Below are positions 1 to 11,900 of a stretch of DNA of 64,000 nucleotides, one piece after another. A program made the translations under genes and the position numbers. The notes under the pieces are model-generated. The model saw only the letters and a list, made by a program, of their open reading frames with translations. It was not told where the DNA came from and did no database searches. This DNA is from Leptasterias polaris (lineage: Eukaryota; Echinodermata; Asteroidea; Forcipulatida; Asteriidae): positions 1,860,001-1,924,000 of the forward strand of contig JAZGTN010000022.1 in NCBI GenBank assembly GCA_037783415.1. Direction: 5' to 3'. Every line of letters starts with the position of its first letter. The first letter of the stretch is position 1.

Positions 1-391
1 CTCATGGGCTGGTAGTTGCAGTTAAAGTATATCCGAGAGTTCGAACAGTGAAATAAATATTATGTGCCGCCATGAGCAAGTGTTCACAGCCCTCACTCAC
101 GGTTTTCAAACAATCAGTTATAATAGAACAGTGTTCGGACCTACCCGTAGCAGCAGCAACTGCGATACCAATTTCGTACTCAGAGCTTTCATACTAAATA
201 GAACACCACGTGTAAAGATCAAAGCTTGTGTTTGAAAGCGATAGTATTTAAATCCAAGCCCTTTTTCGGTTCATTGTTGTCTTTTGAACATAGAGAAATA
301 GCAGTTTTATTGGTGAAGTGCTGTGCACGGAGCTGTGTATCGAGAGCTAAATGACTGGCTGTGTGTTGTGTATGCTGCCCTCTACTGTCCA

Positions 392-502
392 AATGCGCGA
401 TTTAGTCATCGTCAGAATAATAAGTCAGCCACTTTGAAAATAATACCAATGCGCGATTTAGTCATCGTCTGAATAACAGTCAGCCACTTTGAAAATAATA
501 AC
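392..502. repeat. Tandem duplication, 2 x about 56 bp
   Basis: The unit starting AATGCGCGATTTAGTCATCG and ending GCCACTTTGAAAATAATA occurs at 392-447 and again at 448-502 with only a few differences. This is a recent local duplication in otherwise featureless sequence. Confidence 0.85.
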
Positions 503-1569
503 ACAGTAAGGATAGCTCTAACTCAAGAAAATTCCTTCGCGTTTGCTTCTGAGATCCGACGAGTTTATTTCACATTCCCATAAACCATTGTTTTATTTGA
601 ACGAACTACAATTTTGTTATAAGGCCTAAACTTCAGAATTTAATCTGTTGTGAGTACACTCGAATAAGCGCCGAGAAAAGCTTAAGACATTACATATAGC
701 TTCCAAAGACATCGGAGAAAAAAACAACAGTCACACAAGTAAGATTCATATGAGTGCATTGTAGCAGCTGATAATAATATAATCATTAGTTGAAATTTGG
801 ACTATTCCATTTCTCGAGGCGAGAAAAATTATAATTATAGTAATAAATAAGTACACACAATTTTAAAAAGTTCTAAACGAAAATGGACGACTTCATGTAT
901 TTGCCAACCTTGTCCGCTGTGACACGACCTTGCCTCGTTTGGACAAACGGGCAGGAACGATTATTTAAGAAACGAAGCTGCGAAGTGTCCGAAACGTCAT
1001 TTTATGTGTAACTCCTATACTAAAGTTTGAGCGTCACGACAGTTATGGCAAAATAAAGGTTGACACTTGACGCACGGTGTTCCACCAATCAAATGACAAA
1101 GATATGTGTGTGTGCTATGTATAAAAAGGCTATATGGTCCAAACAATCGTCAGGCAGTATAATTCATCCATTCTCAAAACGTTCTTACTCTCCGGGGTCC
1201 ATGCATTCTTAAACAGCTACGTACGAAACGCTACGGGCTAATCTCACAATACTACCATCCAATCATTGAACCTCTCGGTGAACAACAGGCACATTCTGAA
1301 TTCAGGCCCTGTTCGAATTTACGGCTTTGGCTGTGGCTGTGGCCGGTCCGCTGAAAATGCACATTCTTCCATGTTGACATTGCAGCCATCACCAATAGCC
1401 GTAACCGAAGTCACTTGATTCCAACATGAACTTTACGTCAACTATTACCGGCGTTTGTGTGTCCGTACGGATAAGGAAGTTTATTCAAAAGAGGGCGTTA
1501 TCAGACTTAATTTCTGCACAAATCGCTGTATGAGGGACAGAATCTCTTGCCACGACGACTCAGCCACCA

Positions 1570-1854
1570 GGGCCCAATTTCATAGAGCTGCTTAGCGGCC
1601 GATTCTGTGCTTACTGCACAAGTTTCTATTTCCCAGCGCTGCTAACCGTAAGCACACGGAAAGGCATGCTAACCATCCGGTGCTTACTGCACGAAAATGT
1701 ATGACGTAACAAAGCAAATCCATTGTGAACGTGCAAGGATGGCCGCCTTATTTTCTTGCCAACCTGTGAAATAAACTTATGCTTAAGCAAATTTGTGTGC
1801 TACAGTTAGCACGAAAAGTTGCTTACCGTTAAGCAGCTCTATGAAATTGGGCCC
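1570..1854. mobile_element. MITE with terminal inverted repeats, about 285 bp
   Basis: The left end GGGCCCAATTTCATAGAGCT is mirrored by AGCTCTATGAAATTGGGCCC at the right end (1835-1854). The inverted similarity continues inward (CTGCTTA/TAAGCAG), and the interior has repeated GCTTACTGCAC words. No coding capacity. A target duplication is not clear. Confidence 0.75.
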
Positions 1855-3130
1855 AGAACTTGACTCTCTGGTGCACCCGGCCACTCGGCCTTCGAGCACT
1901 TCACTAACAAAGCTTGGTTTAATTCCAAATAATGTGCGGGTGAATCATTCGTTTCCGGAAGTGTGAACATCTTGGCGAACATCAACCCTAACAAATGTGC
2001 ATAGATAAAAGTCATTAGTAAGGCATCAACTCGATGAGTCTTTATTTTTAAACTTCTGAAGGCACCTTTGTAATTTTTGTTTCCCCAATGCATTGTATTT
2101 TAGTTTTTTGTTTTTCTACCAAGTAATTACAGCACGGTGGTCATTTTTTTTTTAAACCAACGCTTGTCATATTAAACACAGAAGCTATTGAAAATAGTCT
2201 ATAAATACATAGAGTTACAAATATTTTTTTCCAAAGGTTTGCCGACTGTGGTGGATGAAACATTGAACATTTACAAGGAATGATACTATCCCTTTCCCCA
2301 AATCACCAAACCCTTCCAAAAACCCATACAAACATAATAAGGCACCTGAAGATAGTTCACTACACGTTAGGTTTAGAAGAATAAATAAATAATACTAACT
2401 TGCACAGTAATGAAATAAGAAAATGTTAAGTTAAGTTTTTATCAAAAAAGTGGGTGGGTTTTTTTGTCTTAGTAACAAAAATAAAACATGTCTTATATAG
2501 TTTATACGAACACAACCAGAAAGAGAAAAAAAAATACTTTTTATAATTAATGAATACAAAATGTAATAGATTAAAGAATTTAAAAGTGAATACTGGAAAT
2601 TATTGCTTTTGCTTAATTTAAACAAACTTAAAATGTACTTATTGCTAAGCTGGATTCAATCTCAAGTTAAAACACAACGTGTGTTTCAACTTTGGGGTAC
2701 AATTAGTTTGAAGATACTACGAGTCACTTTTTAATTAAAACTTCTGCAAATTCTGCAATTATTTGTTTTAAAGAATGACAGTTTCAAAATCGTAAAACTA
2801 CAAAGATAATCTTATTAGACATCTTCAAGTTTACATATACCAGCGTTTTCAAGGGTTTATAAAGGGAAATGTGCAAAAGTGTTATACATTTTTGTATGAT
2901 TACTTCTGAGAGTAAAACAAGAACTCGTTTATTTTCAAGGAAATAAGAAGAGATTAACTTAAGTTGTTAATTCTTTGAAAAAAAAGACTTAATAAATATC
3001 TACTCGCAATCTTGCAGATAAACATTTCAAAGGTATAGATTTATAATAAATAGAAGATGCAAATAATATATAGCATAAACAATGTTTGTTTTTTAACAGC
3101 GGCACTTTCAATCTAGATTATGGCGTTACC

Positions 3131-3305
3131 ACACTCTAAAAAAAACGGGTCAAAATTGATATGGATTCTGGGTCATTATGATCAGGAATGTTTGTCGAAA
3201 TGACCCAGAAATTGGTCAAACTGACACAGTATCCGAATTTTAAAAACAAAACAGTTTTTAACCAATTTCTGTGTTAGCCTGACCCAGAAATAGGTCAGGC
3301 CCCCA
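3131..3305. repeat. Interspersed repeat with repeated TGACCCAGAAAT words
   Basis: The segment opens CACTCTAAAAAAAACGGGTC and carries several direct and inverted copies of GACCCAGAAAT/TTCTGGGTCA. This matches the look of a short non-autonomous element. The boundaries are approximate. Confidence 0.4.
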
Positions 3306-3450
3306 GGACACGGACTCCGAATAAATTCTGACCCTATGCAGCGGGCAATTGAAAATAGAGAACAATAACAGTTTCAGGAGAATTATGTAGATCAACAAAG
3401 GAGGGACTTTCAAGTTTTACTCGAATGACTTGGTGAGCCCAGTGTAGGAG

Positions 3451-3610
3451 CACTAAAAACTAACCTCTACAGCGGTTCGGAACTTTTCGTGTGCTCTGGG
3501 ATGGGTCATTCGTGGGATCGTCGCGAACCGAGAGAGGAGTATCAGCGCAGCCGGAATGTTCCGAGAGCACACGAAAAGTCCCGAACCGCTGTAGAGGTTA
3601 GTTTTTAGTG
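3451..3610. mobile_element. Fold-back element, about 50-bp arms around a 60-bp loop
   Basis: The left arm (3451-3499, CACTAAAAACTAACCTCTAC...) is nearly perfectly complementary to the right arm (3561-3610, ...GTAGAGGTTAGTTTTTAGTG). CAGTGTAGGA occurs just outside both ends (3440-3449 and about 3616-3625), so a target duplication is possible. Transcripts of either strand would form a long hairpin. Confidence 0.75.
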
Positions 3611-4631
3611 GCTTCCAGTGTAGGAACGTGTTTCGGGAGTCTCTATAAAAACCACAGTATTTAGAGAAGTAGAGTGAATGAACCTTCTTCTCTTTTAAAC
3701 ATTTACACCAAAGTCTGAACACTGATTCTAAAACATTGTCAATACCCAATTTGTAACTCTTTGATTGTCATCACTTTGTAAATTCACCAACTTATATTTG
3801 TCCAGGGACACACGATGAATTATTCACATTTTTATAAAACCACGAACTTACAATAGTTGCCATAATAAGCATATTTCGAGCAAGTAAAATAGGAGAAACT
3901 GAAGACAAGCAGATTGTTTGATCGAAACGTCCACATTATACTAACAGCCAACACTCATCCCAAAAGAGACCTTCACATGAATGTAACCGCAAAAAGCTAA
4001 AATGCTTCTTATAAGGAAACCATACAAAGCTTCAAATGTTACTTAAAGGTTATCATAAAATAAATTATAACGTTACAGATTGTCAGTATGCAAAACTCCA
4101 TGATTGAATACCTCATGATAAATCAAATAAAAGGAAGTTTTTGTATAATATAAAACAAATATTAAAATTTACAAAGATGATTGTCAGTGTTAAAAACATG
4201 TTGAATTGAACTTAATTATTTAATTATTGCTTTTCTTACATTATATTAAAATAGTGCTCAGCATTTAACAAAACATTTGTACTTTATTGCAACAAAAAGG
4301 CACAACAATTATCTTCTGTTTTTGTTTCCTTGTTTTTCTTTAACCATCTGGTATCAAAAACAATCGATTGTACTTTTGATTTTACAAACAGTCCTAAAAA
4401 TACTAAATAACACCAACTGTATCATATTTACATCTGAATACATTTCCCATTTGCACATACATGTGATTGGCAGTCTTTTTATCGACAGAGATTCTCTCTT
4501 TCCTGTTTTCGAAGGTTACAAAATAAATGTGACGTTTTTTATGACGCAGAAAAATTCCCATGATATACAAACCTTATTACCTGACGCACTTTCATCTTGA
4601 TTGGTGTTTGTTGTATTTGACCCCATTGCAC

Positions 4632-4747
4632 TGACGTCACCCGCAGCTGCGGTTTGCGAATGGACTGCCATTTTGAAAGTCGCACTACACCCAGTATTAC
4701 ACACGGTAAAACTGACTCCCAAAATTGTGCATAGTGTGATGACGTCA
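4632..4747. promoter_or_regulatory. Two full CRE (TGACGTCA) sites 108 bp apart
   Basis: TGACGTCA occurs at 4632-4639 and 4740-4747, each within partly inverted flanking sequence (GCACTGACGTCAC / GTGATGACGTCAGTTGTG). They could be CREB/ATF sites or the ends of a small inverted-repeat element. The region lies about 1.1 kb past the dead ringer stop codon. Confidence 0.3.
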
Positions 4748-5634
4748 GTTGTGTCAATATCATATCTGTGTCCGAAATGAATGGCTTCGGCAGTGACTAA
4801 GTCGGATTGCCGGATTGCCGGACTGCCGAAAAGTCATATCCTTCAACGTTGTCCTTGAAGCCAATGGCTATAGCCGCAGCCGAAGTCGCTTGATTCTGGA
4901 CACGACTTGATTCGGGGCATTGTGGGTGGGACCAGAGAGGGCGCTGTTGCGTATATGTATTAAAAACTCTTAGCGATTTAAACCTGTCGGTTAGGGAAAA
5001 TGCATTAGTAGTGGCTCTATGGTAATTATTAAGTGAAGTTGACTTATGCAAATCTTAACAACATACAGACTTGAAGGATATAGACAGATCCCTTGCATGT
5101 ATCGGGTTTCACAGTCACATAATGTATACAGGGAACTGGTCAACATAATGGCAGCAGCTTTTAAATGAAACTCTAGAGTCTATAGACCACCATACACCAA
5201 CGATGTAAACATGTTAACAAATAACAACAAAAATCGGCGTATCTGCGACAACTGTCTAAATAAATGATTGTATTTAAGCAGTTAATAAATTACCCTTTAT
5301 ATAAAAAAAACCGTATATATTGCATTAATGGTACAGTTTTTCACCCATTTATACGATGCTTTTAGAGGGAGATTTTTTTCATCATCAACTCCTTATTCCA
5401 TGGCGCAAAATATGAGCTCAAAACAAATGCCAGTGGACAAAAATCCACAGAACATTTTGTCGGAAAAGCTCTTTGATGAACAATGCGTCTGTGAGATATC
5501 TTTTTGCGCAAGGAAAATATGCATTAGGTTTGCTGGCTGGCCTGGAATAACACTGTATCCACGGGGGCCATTGCCTCTGTTGCTTGTGCCCTTGGCCTTG
5601 GTGCACCTTTATGTTCAGAAAGCCTTGGTGCACC

Positions 5635-5640
5635 TTTATT
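5635..5640 (-). terminator. Candidate poly(A) signal AATAAA for dead ringer
   Basis: AATAAA on the minus strand (TTTATT on plus) lies 163 nt past the stop codon. It sits in the second of two direct copies of CCTTGGTGCACCTTTA (about 5596 and 5624). Further AATAAA sites lie downstream (for example near 4283), so a longer 3' UTR is also possible. Confidence 0.3.
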
Positions 5641-5802
5641 CCGATGTATAGATTTTAAGACTTTATAACGGAGGTGCTCTTATTCAAAAATGAAAACGGA
5701 CCTTGCTCCTAAAAAGGTGGAAAACCCCATAGGCCTGATTTTGTGTACAAAGAAACTACCCCTAAAGCTATGACTCCCTCTCTTTGATTTGTTCTTGGTC
5801 TC

Positions 5803-5960
5803 TCAGGACGACGAGCCCGCTGCTCGGCCCGTCAAGACATGAAGAGGTGTACCTCGAGGATAAAGCACTCCTTGGTAGAGGACCCCGTTCAGCTCAATGC
5901 TCACGATGAGGGAGTTATCGCCTCGGAGCTCAAAGAGGGGCAGTCCTGTCTCACGTTGAG
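5803..5960 (-). CDS. dri: dead ringer last coding exon (residues 488-539), REKLES beta and stop
   Basis: Encodes QRETGLPLFELRGDNSLIVS then IELNGVLYQGVLYPRGTP, the conserved C-terminal beta segment of REKLES domains (family pattern: SVEINGxxYxGVLF). It finishes PLHVLTGRAAGSSS and TGA at 5805-5803. The acceptor is ATCCAG|CT. In ARID3 proteins this domain mediates self-association and partner binding. The tail after the beta segment is short. Confidence 0.93.
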
Positions 5961-8900
5961 CTGGATAAAATGAAATTAAATTAGTTTTAAAGTATCTGAT
6001 ATAAGGAAGATAAACAGGGGTTTTGGTGGTTTGTACAAATAATTATATACAAAGGGACGACATACGACATGTTTACATAAATGTGGACCCACTGTGGACA
6101 CCCTGGGAAGAAGATGACACTGTGGCTTGACCCACCCCGACACAATGTGCAGAGGATGACGCCGTGATGTTAGTGCTTGCAGTATGAACACACAGGAATT
6201 ATGTGACATACAGTGTGGCTCAAATAAAGAAAATTTTGGGGCAATCAATACTTTTTACTCCACTCTTCAAGTAAATACTTGATATCAAAGGAAATAACGA
6301 GAATAATTTTTTTTTTTTTAAGCCGAGAAGGGTATCTCCAGCTTGTGAGAAAACTCAATGTGGACGAAGTTGGTGTTATTAGGAGGTATTTGAATTGGCG
6401 GCTGCAGCTGTTGCTTTCGGCATCGCTATGAGCATCATAATGCTTGTTCACCTGATGATCAAATCGTATCCCTAGCCACAGTCGTCTATTCGGACACAAC
6501 TACTTTTTCTTATAAAATGTCTATTGATCTGGTTCCCAGACTCCTTACCATGACTGCTTGTGACCTTTATATGAGCAGCAGGTGGTGCCATCTGATGTTG
6601 CTGCTGCAGCAAGTAGCGGTGATGCTGCTCTTCGGTCAACAGAGGGCGCTTCGCAGGTGGGGTGAGTGGCTCATCGTAGAGCGAGTGTTTCATTGGGTGC
6701 TTGCTGAGGCGGGGTTGGATGAAGGCCCGTGGATACTGCATATCTCTTGCATCCCGTTCATCATCTATTACAAAAATAATAAACATTTGATAATTAGGAA
6801 CTTCTAATAACAAAAGTCAGATGTTTATTGTTTATTATTGGCGAATTATTGGCGAATTATCGCTAGCCTAAAAGAAATTTCAAAGACCATCGCCCTTTCG
6901 TAACAAATCGGACTGAATCAAAAAAGCTTAAAGCAAATGTACAAGTACAACATTGGTTACTGCGAAGAGATCAGTAACCGCACTTGAAACAACAAACCTG
7001 TGAAAATTTTGGCTCAATCCGTTGCGTGAGTCAAGAGAAAATGGTGAAAACCGTGCATTATTTCAGCATGTCAACACATTGTCCTTAATTTAGGTTGCAA
7101 CAAACCGAAATCAGCTGTTTCTTTTTTTGTAGGTTTTTCAGATACAGTTTTCTTCAGTATGATTTTATGTCAGGAGGAAATATTTCACAGAAAAAATTGT
7201 TCAAGTGTGACCTTCATCATCAGTAAGCTTTCAGACTGTAATATTAAACAATGCTGTTATTTATCCTAACCAATCCTGTACAATACCTTACTATACTAAT
7301 TGTAAACCCGGCCATATTAATCATCAACATTTTTTTGTTCTTTTTCCTTAATGTGTTTTTGTTTCTTTTCCTGCCTAATGACTACTCATCACGCCAATCC
7401 GTTGCAAATTGATGGGACACATTTGGAAATGGTTCACACTTAGACAGGTTATCATTATAGAGAAAGAAAAATGGATGTAATCACTGTGGGGGGGGGGGGG
7501 GTGACACAGATAACATATTTTCTGACAGAAACGAATGGGTTGAGCTATAATAACTTGTCAGACAAATGGACTAGTGGGATAACGAGGTGATAGTTTAATT
7601 GGATACTGAAGGCCATTTTGGAAAAATGATTGGTCATAAACAACACTAACTTGCTTTCCATAGACATTGATTATAAAAAGTGATAATGTGTATTTGGTTC
7701 TTCTTCTCTTTTATTAGGACATCAACCAAACACCTATTATTATTGTTTGTGTGTCGTCTTTTTTTTTTTTTTTTGGGGGGGGGTTTAACTTTAGAGGGGC
7801 TTTTATACTATTAACTATTTGTTGGGATAAGGAGATGGAAACAAACTTGGCTGACAAAGGTTGTGATCGATTACAGTTCTGTTGGTTAAGAAGTTTTTTG
7901 GAAACGCTTCGGTCATAGATTTGCCAGTTTGAGTATAATGTCTTTGAAATCAACTAGACAAGAAATATAAATGCACCTTGATAATTCAAAGGTCTGCCAT
8001 CAATACTACCAAAATCTAATTCAATACAATCTATCCAGGCATCTTCGGTCGTCCAATTCGAGTTTTGTTTTCTGTTGTACCTAAAGCTAAAGGCTTATTG
8101 GTGGGAGGGGGTCGTGCATTTGCACTCGCTTTATCTTCTCTTTTGGAATAATCTTCCTCAAGATATTCGTAACATTTCTGATGACCACACTTTTAAAGTT
8201 GCTTTAAATGCTCAATTTTACCAGACAAAGGGCTCAATTTTACCAGACAGTACACATCGGTGTAAGGGCGAAAAATGAAGCAGTGTTCTTTATCCCTGAT
8301 GCCAAAATAAGCATCTATTACAATATTCTGTAGCTCCTAAGGCCAAATAAAAAAAAATACCAGTTGATCGTCCTGATTTTTCCAAAAAGAGGAGGATGAG
8401 GGCCTTTATATTTATTATTTATTATTTTTTTCCAAGATGGCCGCCAAGTATTTCAATTCAAACAGGCCACCAATTCTTCAGTTTGAAATCACCGCTAACT
8501 TTCTTTATATCAATTTATTGCATGAGGACCCAGGTTAACAGGGGGGTTTGCCGAAACATCCAACTTGTTCTTGGATTCACCAATGTTGACCTGAACCTGA
8601 AAAAGTATAGTTAGAAAAGAAATACACTTTCTCAAAATCTATTTGTGTGCAGGTATTTTTCAAAGGATTAACAAAATAGTAACACCTCACCCAAGCAATC
8701 AGAAAAACACAAAAAATGCAGAATACATCAGAGACACCAAGTCAGATTTGATCATGAAAAAATACTTGTGAAAACAAAATTCAAATGACGTTGGGGGTCG
8801 TTGGATCATGTACCCGGCACGCCAGAAAAAAATATTTGTAAAAAATTAAAAAAAATAAAAAAAATAAAAATGATGTGGGTCATGTACCCGACACATCATG

Positions 8901-11900
8901 CAGTTTACTATTTTTTATAATTAATATTTAAAAACAACATTTTGAAGATTCCATAGGTTTGGCTAGTTCAAAAAAATAAAACAAAAAGAGCTTTTGAACT
9001 TCGAGTTGTATTTGTAAATAAAAATGTTTGGCTCCACCTGCACTAGTTCCTTGACTACATCTTATACAAACAATGCACACTCAGTAGTAGTCTGGTACTG
9101 GTCAGACACCGTTGTCGAAGTCTCCCGACGCATAGTCCGAGAAAATATCGACAAGCATGCGTTTTTCGTCTCCTACTGACCGTGCACCACGGCTTAAGAA
9201 TTTTGCTTTTGGTGCGAATTACACACACACAAAGACCATCTTGCAGCTCACCTCTGATAAATTTTACTCTGAAAAAAACGTGTTCAGATTCAGAAGACGC
9301 CACACGAGATGCGTGGGTCAGCAACGCGGCAATGAAGACCAACTCGACACGTTTGAAAGAACTCCACAGTCGAGTCAACTCGATCAAAACTTACAACGTA
9401 AGATAACAGGTCGAGTTGTCTCAATGGTCGAAGTGGTGACGACCGTAACCCTAGCTAAACTTCGTTCCCATGGATGATCGATCTCGTAGCACTATTCGAT
9501 ACGGCACGCTCCCATGCATGGTAGCGAGGTTGCATAGAGCTATGCTCGTATATCTTGCACGCACGTGAGCCTGCATGCAGCGTGCAGTCTACCGACGGCC
9601 CCATAATAAATGCGGTTTTGTGTTTTCCGACCCCCTTTTTTGTGTTGCAAATTCTAAAATATCGGTAAGTTTACATCAAAAATATTTTAAACAATCCTAA
9701 ATTATGTCAAGGGTGGATTAAAAATACAAACAAATATTGTCTTTTTTTAGGAAAAATCGAAAATAATAAATAGTAAAAAAAAGGATGCGGCCTCAAAAAA
9801 GGATGCGGGCGGGGACGATCAACTGGTATTTTTTTTTACTTGGCCTAAACTGTTGACTCTGGTGTTGTTTCGTTGTTTGAGCAATAGCTCTGTCCTTACA
9901 TTCAAATTCGGTGTTATTCGCTTATGCTTCATTAAGTGTTGTTACTTCTTAACATCATATTATTGTCTGATTCTCTGTGCGCATTGAACATCTATAGATT
10001 GATTTGGTACGTCAGAAATTATATATTATAATAATTTTGTTTATACTATTAAATTTTTGATAAAGTAATCCTCACCGAAGTCAGGGGACTCCCTGCTGCT
10101 GAGAGGAATGACCGAGGGGTGAGGGATCATCGTTGGCAGTGGTGGCGAGTGTGGGGACAGGCCGAAGGCAGCATTGGTATTATTGTAGACTTGTCGCCGA
10201 CCTTCACGCCGGTTTCCATCGATGGCTGACTGCAGTTCCGACGGTGTGCTCAACTGACGTTTCTCGCACTCGTACGGGTACAAATATTTCATGTACCTGG
10301 AAAGGGGGTGATAAAAATTGAAATTAAAGTTTATTTTTAAACAGCTTTTGCAAAAAAAAAAAAACAATATTTATTGGATACATTTGTAGAAATTTTGTGA
10401 TTATCAGATAATTCTTTCGTAGCCCTTTGCCATTAGTGGATTCAAAATTGAATGAAAATTTGTCTTCAATTTTTTATCATATAAATTCATCAATTTTGTT
10501 GTATCTAAAAGCTTAAGAAAATGCATATTCTTGTTATCGTTTCGTACACTGACATGAAACTTTGAAGTGCTGAAAAAGAGGAAAATGCCTGTAGAACAAA
10601 ATATACATTGAGGTTGGGGGGGGGGGGTAAGCATTCTTTGACACTGAGATGAAGGTGGAGGATATCAGCTTAGCAGCTGAGACCTCACATATGCCTAATT
10701 GATCACAAGCATTCCAAAAACTCCTATGGAATTCCATAAAACAAACAGCATTGTAAAAAGATAACACAAACATCTCTCAAAATCGTGAATTAACTTTATA
10801 CTTCCATCTAGTTGGGCGGCAAACTTCATCACATCGTGGCAACAACTTGAGGATCTGTTGGTTTCTCTTCTCCTTTCTTTTGTATTACTTCACATTAAAT
10901 AAAGAACAGTCAAGTTCAGTTTGGTGATCCTTTGAAGATAACCTTGTATAATTTATACGTATCCCCTTTTTACTCTAATCGTGCCCGGTGTAGAAAATAC
11001 AAGTGCATGAGCACCCGCGTGAAGTTGGTTTGGGAATAATTTAGATTGGGGCCCCTTAATGTACCTACGGCCCTTTGATGCTTGATTAATGCACTTAACA
11101 TGATGATTATTATATTGTCCATGAATAATTGGTGTTATAAATGGCGCGTGGGTTGAAGGCCTGTGAGCGACGGTCAAAGTCATGACAGCTTTATACTGAT
11201 GATGTTGTTCTAATGACCCAGTCTTCGGGGGCCACGAATTCAGTTCAATCGCTAGCGGCCGGAGGTGATGATGAGATCTCGTGTCCTTGAGCATTAGCCA
11301 ACCGTGGGTAACTTGGGAAATTAACGGGTTGTGGTTTTGTGTGTGAGATGGGAACAAATTGCTTCCAATGCCAAAAAGGACTATATTACATGAGCAATAA
11401 AAAAAACATAGGAAAGCTGTAAAAGTATTATTAGGAATGATTTAGATGTGGGTTGATACCAACATGGCAATAGTAATAATCATTCTGGAAATGTAGAATG
11501 TCCCTGAAAATGGGTCATTTGGAGTAATGTGGAGCATGTCCTGCTATGTATAACATGGCTAAGTATTTCGGAGCAGAAAATTCCGGGGCCATTAAAAAAC
11601 CTAGGCACTATACTCGTTCTATATAATCTACTTTTCTTTTATAAAAAATAGACCACCATGCGGGTGCATGCAACTGTTACCAATTTACAAAAGTAAAGAC
11701 TGTTACGCTGTTCTTCTCTCTTCTTTTGGCCAAACAGTCGCTGGGGCAACTTTTATTGGTTTGCACAGACCATAGAACAAGCTGTCTTTCCTCTATATAT
11801 GTAGACCTACAGACAGTTCTTCATGCGCTGATAAATGTTTTGATTTCTTTTCAAAGAGGAAACACTTCAAGCGGAACCTTTCCACTTTGTTGTTTGTTTC

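Larger units (their letters stand above)
1..5634. other. Intergenic region downstream of dead ringer; no gene recognised
   Basis: No exon, RNA gene or long credible open frame was seen. Contents: a 56-bp tandem duplication at 392-502; a TATAAAAAGG box at about 1119-1128 with nothing coding after it; a MITE at 1570-1854; MITE-like repeats around 3131-3305; a fold-back at 3451-3610; and paired CRE-like sites at 4632 and 4740. The stretch from about 2100 to 4600 is AT-rich. The remainder of the dead ringer 3' UTR may lie in the upper part. Confidence 0.5.
6765..10075 (-). other. dead ringer intron 5 (3.3 kb)
   Basis: Donor GTGAGG, acceptor TAATAG. It holds a minus-oriented copy of the four-copy intronic repeat (about 6980-7270), poly-G at about 7488-7501, a poly-T/poly-G junction near 7760-7790, and the 1.5-kb Harbinger-like element at 8341-9845. 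No coding signal was recognised outside these. Confidence 0.85.

Noticed and set aside
1119..1150. TATA-box promoter (TATAAAAAGG)
   Set aside because: No open frame or splice-supported exon follows in the next few kilobases.
9055..9477. Overlapping 106-110-codon frames on opposite strands
   Set aside because: They are inside a transposon core. No motif or splice support was found, so they are mentioned only as a lead.
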